DNA of 64,000 bases from Acidobacteriota bacterium (GTDB lineage Bacteria > Acidobacteriota > Blastocatellia > UBA7656). The stretch's first letter is position 1; every line of letters starts with the position of its first letter. The notes below the pieces were generated by a model, which did not search any database, was not told where the DNA came from, and saw only the letters and a list, made by a program, of their open reading frames with translations. The position numbers and the translations under genes were made by a program. Shown piece by piece: positions 1 to 10,221 of this stretch. Where the stretch lies: positions 17,952-81,951 of the forward strand of contig JACQDB010000020.1 of assembly GCA_016201275.1 (NCBI GenBank), written 5' to 3'.

Positions 1-1187
1 GTCATGTTGGCAACCAGTTGATCGCGGACTTTTTCCCAACGCTTTTCGGTGATCGTCCACTCTTCTTCATCCACCAACTCGTAAACGAACAAGTCCAACT
101 CTTCGCATAACTCTTCGGTCAGATAATTTCTGAGGAAAGAAATATCATTATCCATTTCGCGCACTTCAAATAATTTCTGTCGCCCTTCGCCGCCGACCCG
201 GCCATATTTTTCGCGCTCTTCCTTTGTGGGATTGTCCCAGCGTCGCTCAATATCTTCAAAGATTTTATACCCCAGATAATACGGGTTGAGTTGCCCTTTA
301 TGCGGCGAGACGACCCCGGCGTGAAGTTCGGCAAATTCCAGATGATCGGCGGTAGGCAAATCCATTTCCCGCATGATACGTGAATGCCAGAACGATGCGA
401 ATCCTTCATTCATGATCTTGGTCTGCATTTGCGGCACGAAGTATTCCATCTCTTCGTGCAGCATGGTCATGACTTCGCGCTGCCAGTCCTTGAGAATCGG
501 CGAATGCTTCATGAGGTAATAGACCAAATCTTTTTCTGGCACTTCTTTGTTGAGCGGTTCGGCAAATGGATCAATGATGGCCTTGCCCAATTCCGCATCG
601 CTCATCAAATCGTCATAGCGGCCTTCGACTTTCGATGGCTTCTTTTCATCCTTTCGGTCTGGTTCGCGGTGCGATTTTCGTATGAAGAAATTCGGGTCAA
701 TGTGTTCTTCGATGGAGAGGACGGCATCGAGAAATTCCTCTACGACTTTGCGCCCATAAGTAAATTCGTATTCCGCCATGCGGCGAGCGTGCAGCGCCGC
801 TTCGTCAATCATGCGGCGATTGGTGTGCGAAAAATAGGCGTTGTTCTTGAAGAAATCTACATGGCCGAGAACGTGCGCGATGACCAGTTCGTTTTGTATC
901 GGCGAATTGGTTTCCAATAAAAACGCATACGAAGGATTCGAGTTGATGACCACTTCATAAATCTTTGACAAACCAAAGTCATACATCATCTTCATGCGAT
1001 TGTAGGCTTTGCCAAACGTCCAATGCGAATAACGCCCCGGCAAAGCATACGAGCCGACTTCGTACATCACAGTTGCCGGAACGATTTCAAAGCGCACAGG
1101 AAACGGATCGAGGCCGAATTTATTGGTCGCTATGTCCCAAATCTGCTCGACCGCTTTTTCCAGTTCTCTGACTTCTTTATCAACCAT
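1..1187 (-). CDS. spoVR: SpoVR family protein, C-terminus cut by window edge
   Basis: The minus-strand frame opening with ATG at 1187 (N-terminus [20 protein letters not shown]) stays open to the window edge, giving about 395 residues. The blocks [25 protein letters not shown] and NEGFASFWH are the signatures of the SpoVR/YcgB family. SpoVR is needed for spore cortex in Bacillus but is widespread in non-sporulating bacteria, where its biochemical role is unknown. It is the third gene of a minus-strand prkA, DUF444, spoVR run, the usual order of this stress-linked module, starting 47 nt after the DUF444 stop. Upstream purine-rich bases serve as a weak ribosome site. The real C-terminus lies outside the window. 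Confidence 0.93.
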   Translation of the reverse strand, partial: MVDKEVRELEKAVEQIWDIATNKFGLDPFPVRFEIVPATVMYEVGSYALPGRYSHWTFGKAYNRMKMMYDFGLSKIYEVVINSNPSYAFLLETNSPIQNELVIAHVLGHVDFFKNNAYFSHTNRRMIDEAALHARRMAEYEFTYGRKVVEEFLDAVLSIEEHIDPNFFIRKSHREPDRKDEKKPSKVEGRYDDLMSDAELGKAIIDPFAEPLNKEVPEKDLVYYLMKHSPILKDWQREVMTMLHEEMEYFVPQMQTKIMNEGFASFWHSRIMREMDLPTADHLEFAELHAGVVSPHKGQLNPYYLGYKIFEDIERRWDNPTKEEREKYGRVGGEGRQKLFEVREMDNDISFLRNYLTEELCEELDLFVYELVDEEEWTITEKRWEKVRDQLVANM

Positions 1188-1234
1188 AACTTTTCTTCTG
1201 CCGAGTAATCGAGGTTTCGCCTCTGGGTTGGTGG

Positions 1235-3691
1235 TTACACTTCTTCGCCGCGTTTGCCGAAAAATTCTTTCAAGGCCGGATAGACATCCTCTTTTTCATC
1301 TATGCGAACGCCTATGAAGCGGTCTTGATTTTTCAAGCGGTCTTTGAAGATGGAAAGCAATGCGCCCGACGAACGCCGATAACTCAACGCGCCTTCTTCG
1401 CCAATTTCGCCATAGCCGAACAGATTACAGGTCGAAATTAATTCGTCGGCCAGTTTGATCGCCTCGTCATTGTCCGAATAATAATTGTCACCATCGGAAA
1501 AATGAAACGGATAGATGTTCCAGTCTTTCGGCAGAAAGCGCTCCGTTATTAGATCAAGCGCCAGTTTGTAAGCCGACGACACGACTGTGCCGCCCGATTC
1601 GCCTTGCGTGAAGAATTGTTCTTCAGTGACCTCTTTGGCTTCTGTGTGATGGCTGATGAAGACGATCTTCACCTGATCGTATTTGGTCCGCAAAAACCGC
1701 ACCATCCAGAAATAAAACGAGCGTGCGATATATTTCTTGAATTCGCTCATGCTGTTGTGGCTCAGTATGCCGTCAACGATGTAGTTGTGATGATCGGCAA
1801 CTTCAAAATCATAAACCTGGACGACTTCTTCAGAACGGGAAATCCTTTTTATTTTCGACACCAGCAGTTGACGATCCAGGACTTCCTGAACGGCTAGGAA
1901 ATCTTTTTCACTCGCCTTTGCGTCACGCGTGATGGTTTGCAACTGGCTGTAGGACAACGCATGAGCCGTCGGCTGGTAATAACTGTAGGTGCGCGTAGTG
2001 TTGAAAAGATGACCAAATTCATTTCGCCAATCAAACGGCATGATGAATTTGCTTCGCATGGCATTGATACCGGCTTGTTGTCGTGTTACCAGTGTGTCCA
2101 GCTTGGCGGATTTTTCCCTGCACGCAAAACCAATCTCTTCTTTGAAGCGAATCGCATCTTTGGCGTGAAGCGACAGAGCATAATAAGTTCCCGCTTTGAG
2201 AGGTTTTTCACCTAGCCTGTGCTGCTTCTGAACAATCTGGGTTATGCGGGCGCGCATTCCCCAATACGAGAGCAGATGTTTGACCTGCTTGACCAGCATT
2301 CGACTGGATGAATTCAGCATCACGCTATGATGCGCGACCGTCCCTTCGGCATCGAATAAGCCGCGTAAAAATGCGGCGCGAACCACAGGCGATTCCCTGT
2401 AGATCGAGCTTTCGATGTAGCGTTGCGGAGAGCGACGAGTCAGCATTGGATAATCGGCGGCTAGCCGCCGCACCAATTCAACGCTGTTGACATTGAGGCG
2501 TTGCCGCGAATTTTCGCTCTTCTTCAGTTTGATAATCCCGCACTTTGCAAATGCCCTCTGGAAAAGCTCTTTGTACATTTCCAGCCGGTCGAGATTTTCA
2601 TCGGAGATAGACAGATAGGTTCCGTAGCTGCCAGCCTTTTTGGGAATTCGCAAGTGACCATCACCCAACAAAACGCCCGTCAGATATGCCTGTTCTGCGG
2701 TCAAAGAGGATGGCAAAGATTCCTCACGCCCGGCAATCTTTCCCCACGAATTCACCAGAATCAGTTTATCGCCTTCTTCCAGTTCATCCGCCCGCTTTTC
2801 AACAATGCGATTACTGATTTCATGGTAAACAAAAAACCGATGCGCGTCGGTAGCCTGAAATCGTCCGTCTTCCGCTTCAATAATCAACGTGCGGTTCACC
2901 GGTTTGGTAAAGGTCTCCGAAACGCTTGAAGCAGTCTTTTGATAACTGTACAAATCAACGCAGGCGACCTCGTCACCCACGCTGATTTCGGAGATGTCTT
3001 TATAAGAACCGTCGGCCATTTCAATCAGGTGACCGGCGGTAAAGCAGCCGCTGACATCCATCATTGCGATTACGACGGCGTTGGATTCAAAGCGAATCTC
3101 TTCTTCCCAGGTCTTGTAGCGCAGGTCTTCTTTTTTGAAGGCTCCGAGTTCGGCTTTGCCTTTTTCTCTGGCCTGACGTTTGATGTTTTCTAAAATGCTG
3201 CGGCGTTTATCGAGGTTCGACATGATGCCGGTGCGGCGAATCTCTGTGAACTTCGTGGTCTTGGATTCCACCGCCTGCTTGGCTTTTTCTTCAAGGAAAG
3301 GCAGATGCAAATCTTCAAAAATCAACTTGGCGATTTCATCTATCTCGACATCGGCTTCGTAATAATCCTGCCCCGCCTGATCGCCGGCCTTGTCGCCGCG
3401 CCCAGGCCCCTGCCCTTGCTGACCTTCGCGGGCAATCACGTCGCCGACCTGAGTTTTGCCATCGCCCGTGCCTACCTGTTTTTTCTTGCGATAATCAAAG
3501 CGGAATTTATATTCATCGAGCGAGCGTATCGGCACTTTGACGACTTTTTTGCCATCGGAAAGAATGATGGATTCATTCGAGACGATGGAGCCTAGGTTCT
3601 TCTTGATCGCCTCTTTGACACGCTCTTTATGACGTTCCTGATCAATTTGACCTTTGCGTTGCAGCGACCAATCATTGCGTTGTACAGACAT
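1235..3691 (-). CDS. yhbH: DUF444 (YeaH/YhbH) family protein interrupted by an intein
   Basis: The 818-residue product is a 387-residue DUF444 protein (residues 1-215 and 647-818) with a 431-residue intein between. DUF444 proteins carry a von Willebrand factor A-like fold and travel with PrkA and SpoVR; YeaH acts with YeaG in the E. coli starvation response. The joined exteins would read [16 protein letters not shown], the family's conserved MIDAS motif DxSxS, so the intein splits the metal-binding loop and the host protein should be inactive until splicing. The start at 3691 has an AGGA site 8 nt upstream. The gene sits 77 nt after prkA and 47 nt before spoVR in the same direction, so it is probably cotranscribed. 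Confidence 0.93.
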   Translation of the reverse strand: MSVQRNDWSLQRKGQIDQERHKERVKEAIKKNLGSIVSNESIILSDGKKVVKVPIRSLDEYKFRFDYRKKKQVGTGDGKTQVGDVIAREGQQGQGPGRGDKAGDQAGQDYYEADVEIDEIAKLIFEDLHLPFLEEKAKQAVESKTTKFTEIRRTGIMSNLDKRRSILENIKRQAREKGKAELGAFKKEDLRYKTWEEEIRFESNAVVIAMMDVSGCFTAGHLIEMADGSYKDISEISVGDEVACVDLYSYQKTASSVSETFTKPVNRTLIIEAEDGRFQATDAHRFFVYHEISNRIVEKRADELEEGDKLILVNSWGKIAGREESLPSSLTAEQAYLTGVLLGDGHLRIPKKAGSYGTYLSISDENLDRLEMYKELFQRAFAKCGIIKLKKSENSRQRLNVNSVELVRRLAADYPMLTRRSPQRYIESSIYRESPVVRAAFLRGLFDAEGTVAHHSVMLNSSSRMLVKQVKHLLSYWGMRARITQIVQKQHRLGEKPLKAGTYYALSLHAKDAIRFKEEIGFACREKSAKLDTLVTRQQAGINAMRSKFIMPFDWRNEFGHLFNTTRTYSYYQPTAHALSYSQLQTITRDAKASEKDFLAVQEVLDRQLLVSKIKRISRSEEVVQVYDFEVADHHNYIVDGILSHNSMSEFKKYIARSFYFWMVRFLRTKYDQVKIVFISHHTEAKEVTEEQFFTQGESGGTVVSSAYKLALDLITERFLPKDWNIYPFHFSDGDNYYSDNDEAIKLADELISTCNLFGYGEIGEEGALSYRRSSGALLSIFKDRLKNQDRFIGVRIDEKEDVYPALKEFFGKRGEEV
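1754..3046 (-). mobile_element. Intein with LAGLIDADG homing endonuclease
   Basis: This in-frame insert encodes residues 216-646 of the DUF444 product. It starts with Cys216 (block [14 protein letters not shown]), has the block B TxxH motif at 281-284 (TDAH), two LAGLIDADG-type helices at 337-346 ([10 protein letters not shown]) and 441-450 ([10 protein letters not shown]), a block F segment [16 protein letters not shown] and the terminal His-Asn (645-646) followed by Ser as the +1 residue. All residues needed for self-splicing by the standard Cys/Asn route are visible, and both endonuclease acidic residues are present, so the element looks complete and possibly mobile. Confidence 0.94.
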
Positions 3692-3707
3692 AACTTTTTC
3701 CTAAACC

Positions 3708-3742
3708 GAAGCCCGCACATTCACAGCGAATGCGCGGGCTTC
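3708..3742. other. Inverted repeat between prkA and DUF444 genes
   Basis: A 9-bp inverted repeat (GAAGCCCGC / GCGGGCTTC) with further pairing inside lies in the 77-nt spacer. On the transcribed minus strand no T-run follows it, so it is more likely an RNA-processing or stability hairpin than a terminator. Confidence 0.45.
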
Positions 3743-3768
3743 AGAAAAAAACGCTCACCGCCCGTGGC

Positions 3769-5694
3769 TTATCGGGACAACAACGTGCCTACATAAGTCA
3801 GCAATTCATTGGCGCAAACGGTGCAATAGCCATGCTCACTGACTAGCCGATCAATGACATCGTTGATGCGGCGTTTCTGGTCAGTGTCCGGCGTCTTCGA
3901 TGACGTGGTAATCTTCACCACATCCTTGAGGTCTGAGAAAATCTTCTTCTCGATAGCCTCTTTCAAGCGTTCGTGCGACTGATACTCGAAGGGCTTACCT
4001 TTCCGCGCATAAGTCGAAATGCGTATGAGAATTTCCTGGCGGAACGTATTCTTAGCGTTTTCGCTGATGCCGATCTGCTCTTCGATGGAACGCATTAATT
4101 TTTCATCCGGCTCCATCTCTTCTTCGGTAATCGGGTCTTTGATTTTTTCCTTGTTGCAGTAAGCTTCGACGTTATCGAGATAGTTATTGCAGATGCCTTT
4201 GGCCATCTCTTCAAACGAATATACGAAAGCGCGTTGGACTTCTTTCTTGGCCACTTCGTCATATTCACGCCGCGCCGCCGAAACCAGATTCAAATAGGTT
4301 TCGCGCTGTTCGGAACTGATGCCAGTGTGTTGCTCAAAGCCGTCTTTAATGGCGCGCAAGGCATCAATCGGGTTGATGCAGGTGATGTTATCTTTGACCA
4401 GCGCCCCTGAAAGCCTGTTGATAATGTAGCGTGGGCTGATGCCATCCATGCCTTCGCGCACTGTCTCTTCCTGCATCTCGCGCACGTCTTTCAGTTTGAA
4501 GCCCTCGACATCTTCGCCGTCATACAGTTTCATCTTTTTGACGATGTCGATGTTGGCTTTCTTCGGCACTTCCAAACGCGTCATCACGGCAAACATCGCG
4601 GCAATCTTCAAGGTGTTGGGCGCGATGTGAATATTCCGCAAGGCTTCGGATTGCTTGAGCAGTTTGTCGTAAATGCGTTCTTCCTGCGTGACCTTGAGGT
4701 TGTAAGGAACCTTGACCAGAATGATGCGGTCTTGCAGGGCTTCGCTCTTGCGATTGGCCGCAAACGAGTTGTATTCGTTTTCGTTGGTGTGCGACAAAAT
4801 CACTTCATCGGCATAAATCATGGCAAAGCGCCCGGTCTTGATATTCTGCTCCTGACTCAAGGTCAACAAACTGTAGAGGAACTTCTCGTCGCACTTTAAC
4901 ATTTCTATGAATTCCATCAAGCCGCGATTGGCGATGTTCAATTCGCCGTCAAAGCGATAGGCGCGAGGGTCGGACTCAACACCGACTTCACCGATGGTGG
5001 AAAGATCAATCGAGCCGGTCAATTCGGTGATGTCCTGGGATTTTGGATCCGAGGGCGTGAAGGTGCCTATGCCTATGCGTTCCTTTTCGGAGAAGATGAG
5101 GCGATGCACCAGCACATCTTCGTGGCGACCTTTATAAACGTGTTCGAGATTATAACGGCATTGCGGACAGAGTTCGCCTTCGATATAAAGCCCGTAATGT
5201 TTGGCAATTTCGGGGCGCAATTCGGGCGGAATCAAGTGCAGCGGCTCCTCGTGCATAGGGCAATCTTTAATCGAATAGACTGCGCCTTTATCGCTACGGC
5301 TATAGGCTTCCAAGCCGCGTTTCAAGAGCGTCACGATAGTGGATTTGCCGCCGCCGACCGGCCCCATCAAAAGCAATATGCGCTTGCGAACCTCTAAGCG
5401 TTGGGCTGCGGATTTGAAGTATTCGACGATGCGAGCGATGGGCGATTCAATGCCATATAACTCATCGCTGAAAAAATTGAAGCGGGTGATTTCATCGCGG
5501 GAGCCTTCGTTGATCTTTTCGACTCCGGCATCCAAAATCATTTCGCAGATGCGCGCATGAGAAAGTTTGGCAAGATTCGGGTGTTGCGAGACCAACTCGA
5601 AATAATCCCGGAATGTGCCTTCCCAAGCCAGTCGTTCACGGTCACGACGATGTGCTTCTAACAGTTCGCTGAGATTCATTTTGTCTTCGCCCAT
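3769..5694 (-). CDS. prkA: PrkA family serine protein kinase (AAA+ fold)
   Basis: The 641-residue product matches PrkA/YeaG in length and layout: an N-terminal AAA-type domain with Walker A GPVGGGKST at residues 111-119, the family block YGIESPIARIVEYF just before it, and a PrkA C-terminal domain. A cysteine pair in GELCPQCRYN is also typical. PrkA proteins phosphorylate serine residues and respond to starvation and stress; some members also behave as AAA+ ATPase proteases, so the exact activity here is not certain. The start at 5694 is backed by GGAGG 6 nt upstream. It leads the prkA-DUF444-spoVR operon and has a sigma70-like promoter about 140 nt upstream. Confidence 0.95.
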   Translation of the reverse strand: MGEDKMNLSELLEAHRRDRERLAWEGTFRDYFELVSQHPNLAKLSHARICEMILDAGVEKINEGSRDEITRFNFFSDELYGIESPIARIVEYFKSAAQRLEVRKRILLLMGPVGGGKSTIVTLLKRGLEAYSRSDKGAVYSIKDCPMHEEPLHLIPPELRPEIAKHYGLYIEGELCPQCRYNLEHVYKGRHEDVLVHRLIFSEKERIGIGTFTPSDPKSQDITELTGSIDLSTIGEVGVESDPRAYRFDGELNIANRGLMEFIEMLKCDEKFLYSLLTLSQEQNIKTGRFAMIYADEVILSHTNENEYNSFAANRKSEALQDRIILVKVPYNLKVTQEERIYDKLLKQSEALRNIHIAPNTLKIAAMFAVMTRLEVPKKANIDIVKKMKLYDGEDVEGFKLKDVREMQEETVREGMDGISPRYIINRLSGALVKDNITCINPIDALRAIKDGFEQHTGISSEQRETYLNLVSAARREYDEVAKKEVQRAFVYSFEEMAKGICNNYLDNVEAYCNKEKIKDPITEEEMEPDEKLMRSIEEQIGISENAKNTFRQEILIRISTYARKGKPFEYQSHERLKEAIEKKIFSDLKDVVKITTSSKTPDTDQKRRINDVIDRLVSEHGYCTVCANELLTYVGTLLSR

Positions 5695-5835
5695 CTTACA
5701 CCTCCGATGCCCACTGCGCGTGGGGTTCGAAACCGAAACTACACGGGGCTATGGATCGTAACGGCTTCAACAGTTACCTACCCAGAAGAAGTTGGATTGG
5801 ATTCTTCGTTCCACCATTCCATCGTTGCTGCCAGA

Positions 5836-5863
5836 ATTATAGCACGGTACGCAAGCGCCTCAA
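5836..5863 (-). promoter_or_regulatory. Putative sigma70 promoter of the prkA operon
   Basis: On the minus strand TTGAGG (5858-5863) and a perfect TATAAT (5836-5841) are separated by 16 bp. Initiation near 5829 would give a 5' leader of about 135 nt before prkA. The -35 overlaps the last codons of truB. Confidence 0.55.
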
Positions 5864-6834
5864 TTCTTTGGCGATACAAAAACCGTTTTCGGCTTGATTA
5901 CTCTTAACTCGGTGTCCCACTCGCCCAACGCTACCAGTTCGCCTGCCACATTGCACAAGCCAATGATTGCCGAAGCCTTGCCCCCACCACTAATAGTAGC
6001 CTCGGCCAATTCCGGTTCGTGCCAGCGCACCTCTCGACCATTTGCCAACCGATTCACCTGCTCGGTTGGCAGCGTCAATCGTGGCAAATGCGAAATCGTA
6101 TCGGCCAAACTGATCAGATGCTCGCCTAACGCCCCGGCGGATTGTTGCTCTTCCACTGCCTGTAAACGCAAGGACTCTGCCAGGGTAAACCTGCCAACAG
6201 CGGTTCGCTGTAAAGCGGACAGATGCGCGCCGATTCCTAGCTGTGCGCCTATGTCATGCGCCAGCGTGCGAATGTACGTCCCCGATGAACAACGCACACG
6301 CATCACGAAATCCATCGTGCCGTCCTCGTTCACCTTGCCGGTTCCGTCATTCAACAAGGCAAGCGAATGAATGGTAATGCCTACAGGCTGGCGCTCGATT
6401 TCGCGTCCGGCACGCGCCGCCTGATGCAGGCGCTGGCCATCAATTTTTTTCGCTGAAAACATGGGAGGCAGTTGCAACTGCTCACCTCGGAACTCATTCA
6501 ACACCGGCTCAAGGGTGGCGGCAGTCACACCCATTGGTGACACCAAAGGCGAAATTGGTTTGCCGGTGTAATCCTGCGTATCGGTGGCAAAACCCAAACG
6601 CACAGTGGCGATATACTCCTTCTCTAAACCGACCAGGTATTGCACCAGTCTGGTCGCCGCGCCTACGCAGACGACGAGGACGCCGGTAGCGAAAGGGTCC
6701 AAGGTTCCGGCGTGACCGATTCGACGCTCGCCCAGTATGCGGCGCAATTTCGCCACGACATCATGCGAGGTCCAGTCTTCCGACTTGTTGAGGATCAAAG
6801 TTCCGTTGAGCGTTGGTTTGATTGCGGCTGCCAT
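5860..6834 (-). CDS. truB: tRNA pseudouridine(55) synthase TruB
   Basis: TruB converts uridine 55 of the tRNA T-loop to pseudouridine. The catalytic block GHAGTLDPFATGVL is present with the nucleophile Asp46 (numbering from the ATG at 6834), and KEYIATVRLG and SSGTYIRTLAHDIG are further TruB motifs. The product is 324 residues, normal for TruB with a short C-terminal PUA-like tail. The reading frame can be extended to 6891, but the MAAAIKPTLNG start fits the family better; neither start has a strong ribosome site. The gene follows the histidine phosphatase gene in the same direction after 110 nt. Confidence 0.95.
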   Translation of the reverse strand: MAAAIKPTLNGTLILNKSEDWTSHDVVAKLRRILGERRIGHAGTLDPFATGVLVVCVGAATRLVQYLVGLEKEYIATVRLGFATDTQDYTGKPISPLVSPMGVTAATLEPVLNEFRGEQLQLPPMFSAKKIDGQRLHQAARAGREIERQPVGITIHSLALLNDGTGKVNEDGTMDFVMRVRCSSGTYIRTLAHDIGAQLGIGAHLSALQRTAVGRFTLAESLRLQAVEEQQSAGALGEHLISLADTISHLPRLTLPTEQVNRLANGREVRWHEPELAEATISGGGKASAIIGLCNVAGELVALGEWDTELRVIKPKTVFVSPKN

Positions 6835-6944
6835 TCCGCATGATTGTACGCTACCTTTGCGGTTCCCGCACAACTTTCGCTGGCAGTCCAACTCGCCACC
6901 AAACGCCCCATCGGCAGAGCGGCGTGAAAAGTTTTTCGCGTTGC

Positions 6945-7724
6945 TTATTTCGGTGCTATCGGAATATCTTTTTGCGTGGTGATGGGCGCGCCTTCCTGTT
7001 CCAGCGGCGCGACGAAATTAAAGAGGCGCAGCGCCAGCTTGCCTTTTTTTCCAAGCCTCGGATCAAATTCGTAAGCGGTCACCGAACAGTTGGCGATTTC
7101 ATGGGTCCGATCCATTTCCATAATCTCTTCTTCGGTCAAATGCTCAAGCAGATAGCGAAAGCAATTGACGATGACTTGATGCGCGACAATCAAAACGCGC
7201 TCGCGGCGATGTTCGCGGCTGATCGTGTCCATCAAGCTGCGAAGCCGCAAGAGGACATCGCACCAGCTTTCGCCGCCCGGCGGACGATAATAAAATTTAC
7301 CCAACACGGTTCGCGCTTCAGCCTGCTCAGGATACAGTTGCTGAACCCCGGTCTTGGTTATCCGGTCAAAGATGCCAAACTCTTTTTCGCGCAGTCGCTC
7401 ATCTACAATCAAGGCGAAATCGTCATCCTTCATAGCGGCGTTTTGCAGCACGATTTGCGCCGTATCGCGCGCCCGTTTATACGGTGAGACGAAAACCACC
7501 GACGGCCTCTCGACCTCCTGGAGCCGGCCAAACCAACGCCCCAAGGCCGCTGCCTGCTGTTTGCCCAACGCCGACAACGGCACTTCAACTTCGCGTTGTG
7601 GCAATTCGATAAATGATGTGCCGGTTTGTTCGGCTTCCCTGCGCGCCACGTTGCCTGCACTCTCGCCGTGCCGCACAATCCACATTACATCCGGCCATTT
7701 TTGGGTTTTTTCAAATTGAGTCAT
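6945..7724 (-). CDS. Histidine phosphatase family protein
   Basis: The 259-residue product belongs to the phosphoglycerate mutase-like histidine phosphatases. The RHG catalytic motif is at the N-terminus (MWIVRHGESAGN), a second Arg-containing block reads SPYKRARDTA, the conserved acidic EKEFGIFD block is present and the second catalytic His lies in VLIVAHQVIV. Substrates range from phosphosugars to phosphoproteins, so the substrate cannot be told from sequence. The start at 7724 has a GAGAG site. It lies 214 nt downstream of the RiPP-type operon on the same strand with no visible terminator between; a functional link is not evident. Confidence 0.88.
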   Translation of the reverse strand: MTQFEKTQKWPDVMWIVRHGESAGNVARREAEQTGTSFIELPQREVEVPLSALGKQQAAALGRWFGRLQEVERPSVVFVSPYKRARDTAQIVLQNAAMKDDDFALIVDERLREKEFGIFDRITKTGVQQLYPEQAEARTVLGKFYYRPPGGESWCDVLLRLRSLMDTISREHRRERVLIVAHQVIVNCFRYLLEHLTEEEIMEMDRTHEIANCSVTAYEFDPRLGKKGKLALRLFNFVAPLEQEGAPITTQKDIPIAPK

Positions 7725-7938
7725 ACGCTCTCTGTCCCCAATTATTGATGCTGTAAATAGTTTGTGCGAAGAGTTCAGATAGGCGCGATCCGTCTCAAAA
7801 CAATCTTCGCTGAACCTCTATGCAGCACGCACGAAAGCTTTACAGTAGCAAAATATTGGGTTGGTGATGAAAGTTTTTTTATGAGTTGATAATCCTTGTG
7901 AGCGTTTTCCCTTGCCGTTGTGGCGCGCTACGCCATGC

Positions 7939-9177
7939 TCAAATAATCAAGATCGAGGGAACTTCTTCGAGATGGTAAAGCCGCAGATAAAAATAGCCGA
8001 TGCCACTTAGTCCCAGCATCAAGTTTGGAGTTTCGCCAGCGCCAGGAACGCCGCACGGCCACGGCAAATCATTTTTTCGATACTGTTCAATGCCGAAATC
8101 CCCCAGCCGCTCGACGGTCTCCAACGCTTCAGGATATTGCCAAAGGCGGTGCGCGTAAAGCAGTAACTCGGCATTGCCCGTATGTCCATGACACAACGAA
8201 AAATTGGCTTGGCTGAAATAACTTGAATTCGCCAGCGTCTTGGTGGTCGAGCGAAGGGCGGCTTCGGCTTCCTGGCGATAGCCTTCGTCACCGGTCAATT
8301 CCCAAGCGCGCAATCGCGCCAAGCCTATGCCGGGAGCGCCGTGACACCAGGCCATTGAATAGCTCAACTCCGCATTGGCGTTAGGCATCGCTTCGCCAAA
8401 GGTACGAAAGTCAGGCCAGTTGTCCTGTTCAGCACTGAACCAATGCTGTTCATAACGGCAAGCTTGGGTGGCGGCAACTTGAAATTTCTCTTCTCCGGTG
8501 ACGCCATAGAGTTCCAAAAACGCCCAGCCAATGCCCGCCGTGCCATGAGAAAACCCGGTTAGATTACGCGGCGTATTCAGGGTATTCCAAGACCAGCCTT
8601 CATCGCTCTTCAGGGCGGTGTCAAGCAAATGATTGCCGTGTCGAATGGCCAACTCAACAAGAAAATCTTGCGGCTGTTTTTGATGAAGATAGAGCAAAGC
8701 GGGAATCGCGCCAGCGCTGCCGGAGATAACATCCAAGCCTTGCTGCATCGGATCATCTTTACTCAACTCTTCGGCGAGGCGCAGCGCCTGTTCAATTAAA
8801 TATTGACTAGCAAATATTTCAGCAAGCTGAACCAAGCTATAGGCAATGCCGCTCCACCCCGAATAAAAACCGCTGCGCGCCGCTGGCGACAGTTGCTCGC
8901 AACGTGACAACGCCTGCGCGATCCCGCCTTCCGCCGTCAAGCGGTGAATTTTGTCATGGGTGAATTTATACAGGTGCGCGAGAAACAAAGCGATGCCGGC
9001 GGTGCCACTGTAGAGGTCCGCGCCATAAGCGCGATGCACCGCCATCCAGGCATTGTCGGTAAACTCCATCGAAGGCCCCAGCCAATTGCACCGCTGCTCG
9101 TGCCATACCGCATCGCGGCACACTTTGGCACCGATAAAAGTTGCAGTTTCAAGAAAGGCTTCCTTGGTGTGATTCAT
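7939..9177 (-). CDS. LanC-like lanthionine cyclase
   Basis: The 412-residue product has the repeated GxxG inner-helix motifs of the LanC alpha/alpha toroid (near residues 58, 107, 153, 212, 280, 331 and 389). The putative zinc ligands are Cys278 in AWCHG, and Cys329 and His330 in LCHG, matching Cys/Cys-His of NisC; His211 in SHGTAG matches the catalytic histidine. LanC enzymes add Cys thiols to dehydrated Ser/Thr to close (methyl)lanthionine rings. The gene is last of the four-gene operon; its ATG overlaps the stop of the HopA1 gene by 4 nt (ATGA), so translation is probably coupled. Eukaryotic LanCL proteins share the fold, but the neighbours here argue for a RiPP cyclase. Confidence 0.9.
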   Translation of the reverse strand: MNHTKEAFLETATFIGAKVCRDAVWHEQRCNWLGPSMEFTDNAWMAVHRAYGADLYSGTAGIALFLAHLYKFTHDKIHRLTAEGGIAQALSRCEQLSPAARSGFYSGWSGIAYSLVQLAEIFASQYLIEQALRLAEELSKDDPMQQGLDVISGSAGAIPALLYLHQKQPQDFLVELAIRHGNHLLDTALKSDEGWSWNTLNTPRNLTGFSHGTAGIGWAFLELYGVTGEEKFQVAATQACRYEQHWFSAEQDNWPDFRTFGEAMPNANAELSYSMAWCHGAPGIGLARLRAWELTGDEGYRQEAEAALRSTTKTLANSSYFSQANFSLCHGHTGNAELLLYAHRLWQYPEALETVERLGDFGIEQYRKNDLPWPCGVPGAGETPNLMLGLSGIGYFYLRLYHLEEVPSILII

Positions 9178-10205
9178 AGTTGGTCAATTCGCGATTCCGG
9201 GAAATCAAAATAATCTTGGGAGCCAGGATTCAAGTACGGATGGTCTAGCGACAAGCCGTGATGAGCAAATTGGGCGCGGACTTCCTGCAAGCGTTTGACC
9301 TCTGGAAGCACGCCTTTTTCATACGCCTGCCACACGCCTTCGGCAAAAATGCGGCACCGATGCTGCCCAAAACTTTCCCCGTTGCCGGGCTCTTCGGCAA
9401 GTCCCAGTCCGTAAGCTAAGCGTTTCGTAAACAGCGGCGTGTCCGTGCCTAGATAGTCTTTAATCAAGGGGTGAAGGTCGGCTAGCAAGGCGACGGTGAT
9501 TTTATAAAAGCGCTTGCCCACGTACAGAACAGCGGCATCCGAGCGTTGAAAAAATGAGCGATTGGTCAAGGTCTTGAAGCGAAACGGTATCTGAAAGCGA
9601 TTGAGTTCCTGCGTGATGAAGCGTACTAACTTGGCAGCCCCAGCCTGCTTGATATGCCAATAAAATCGCACGATTTGATAATCATCCTGTTGATCGGGAA
9701 TGGATTCACTGAAGGCAAAATAGAAGCCCGGCTGCATGGTCTGCGATTCTTTCGGCGCGAATAAACTGATGTTAGCGCCTTCACGCGGCGGCACTCCCGG
9801 CCCTTCGTGAGAGACAAACTCCCCCGGCCACAACAATCGGGTGCGCCCGTTTTTGTGCGCGACAATTTGACCGGATGGCAGCAAACGAAAAGTTTGCCAA
9901 CCGGCGTCCCAATGCTCGCGGCTCATATTGGAAGCCGCGAGTTCACCCAATAGATTATCATCAGCGGTTTGCTCCGACGGCTGCATCGGCTGCACCTCGC
10001 CGGTGAATTTTCTACAATAGCAATGCTGATAGAGTTGCTGTGCCAGTTGCGCGACCAAGGGATTCGGGGCGGGGAAAATCGGCAACTGCGTCATCGTCCG
10101 TTCCGATGCCGAGAAGGTTTCACCCGCCAATGAGAAAGTAGTTGCGGAAAGAATCTTTATGGCGCGCAAAATTTTCACATACTGTTTTTGGGCTACATCT
10201 TTCAT
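9174..10205 (-). CDS. HopA1-family protein, putative phospho-Ser/Thr lyase (LanY-like)
   Basis: The 343-residue product carries HopA1-family blocks: RFYWH at 180-184, RFKTL at 209-213, FTKRLAYGLGLAEEPG at 259-274 and GESFGQHRCR at 276-285. HopA1 was named from a Pseudomonas effector, but the same family supplies the lyase component (LxmY in lexapeptide) of class V lanthipeptide synthetases and TvaD in thioviridamide-like clusters. By analogy it would remove phosphate from phospho-Ser/Thr of the precursor to give dehydro residues. The start is uncertain: GTG at 10241, ATG at 10205 (chosen) and ATG at 10097 (MTQLPIFP, with a GGA site) are all possible. It overlaps or abuts the kinase gene upstream and overlaps the LanC gene downstream. 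Confidence 0.88.
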   Translation of the reverse strand: MKDVAQKQYVKILRAIKILSATTFSLAGETFSASERTMTQLPIFPAPNPLVAQLAQQLYQHCYCRKFTGEVQPMQPSEQTADDNLLGELAASNMSREHWDAGWQTFRLLPSGQIVAHKNGRTRLLWPGEFVSHEGPGVPPREGANISLFAPKESQTMQPGFYFAFSESIPDQQDDYQIVRFYWHIKQAGAAKLVRFITQELNRFQIPFRFKTLTNRSFFQRSDAAVLYVGKRFYKITVALLADLHPLIKDYLGTDTPLFTKRLAYGLGLAEEPGNGESFGQHRCRIFAEGVWQAYEKGVLPEVKRLQEVRAQFAHHGLSLDHPYLNPGSQDYFDFPESRIDQL

Positions 10206-10221
10206 AAGTCGTAGGTCGCTT

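Noticed and set aside
119..409. 96-residue minus-strand reading frame at the left edge
   Set aside because: It lies out of frame inside the SpoVR gene, which explains this interval.
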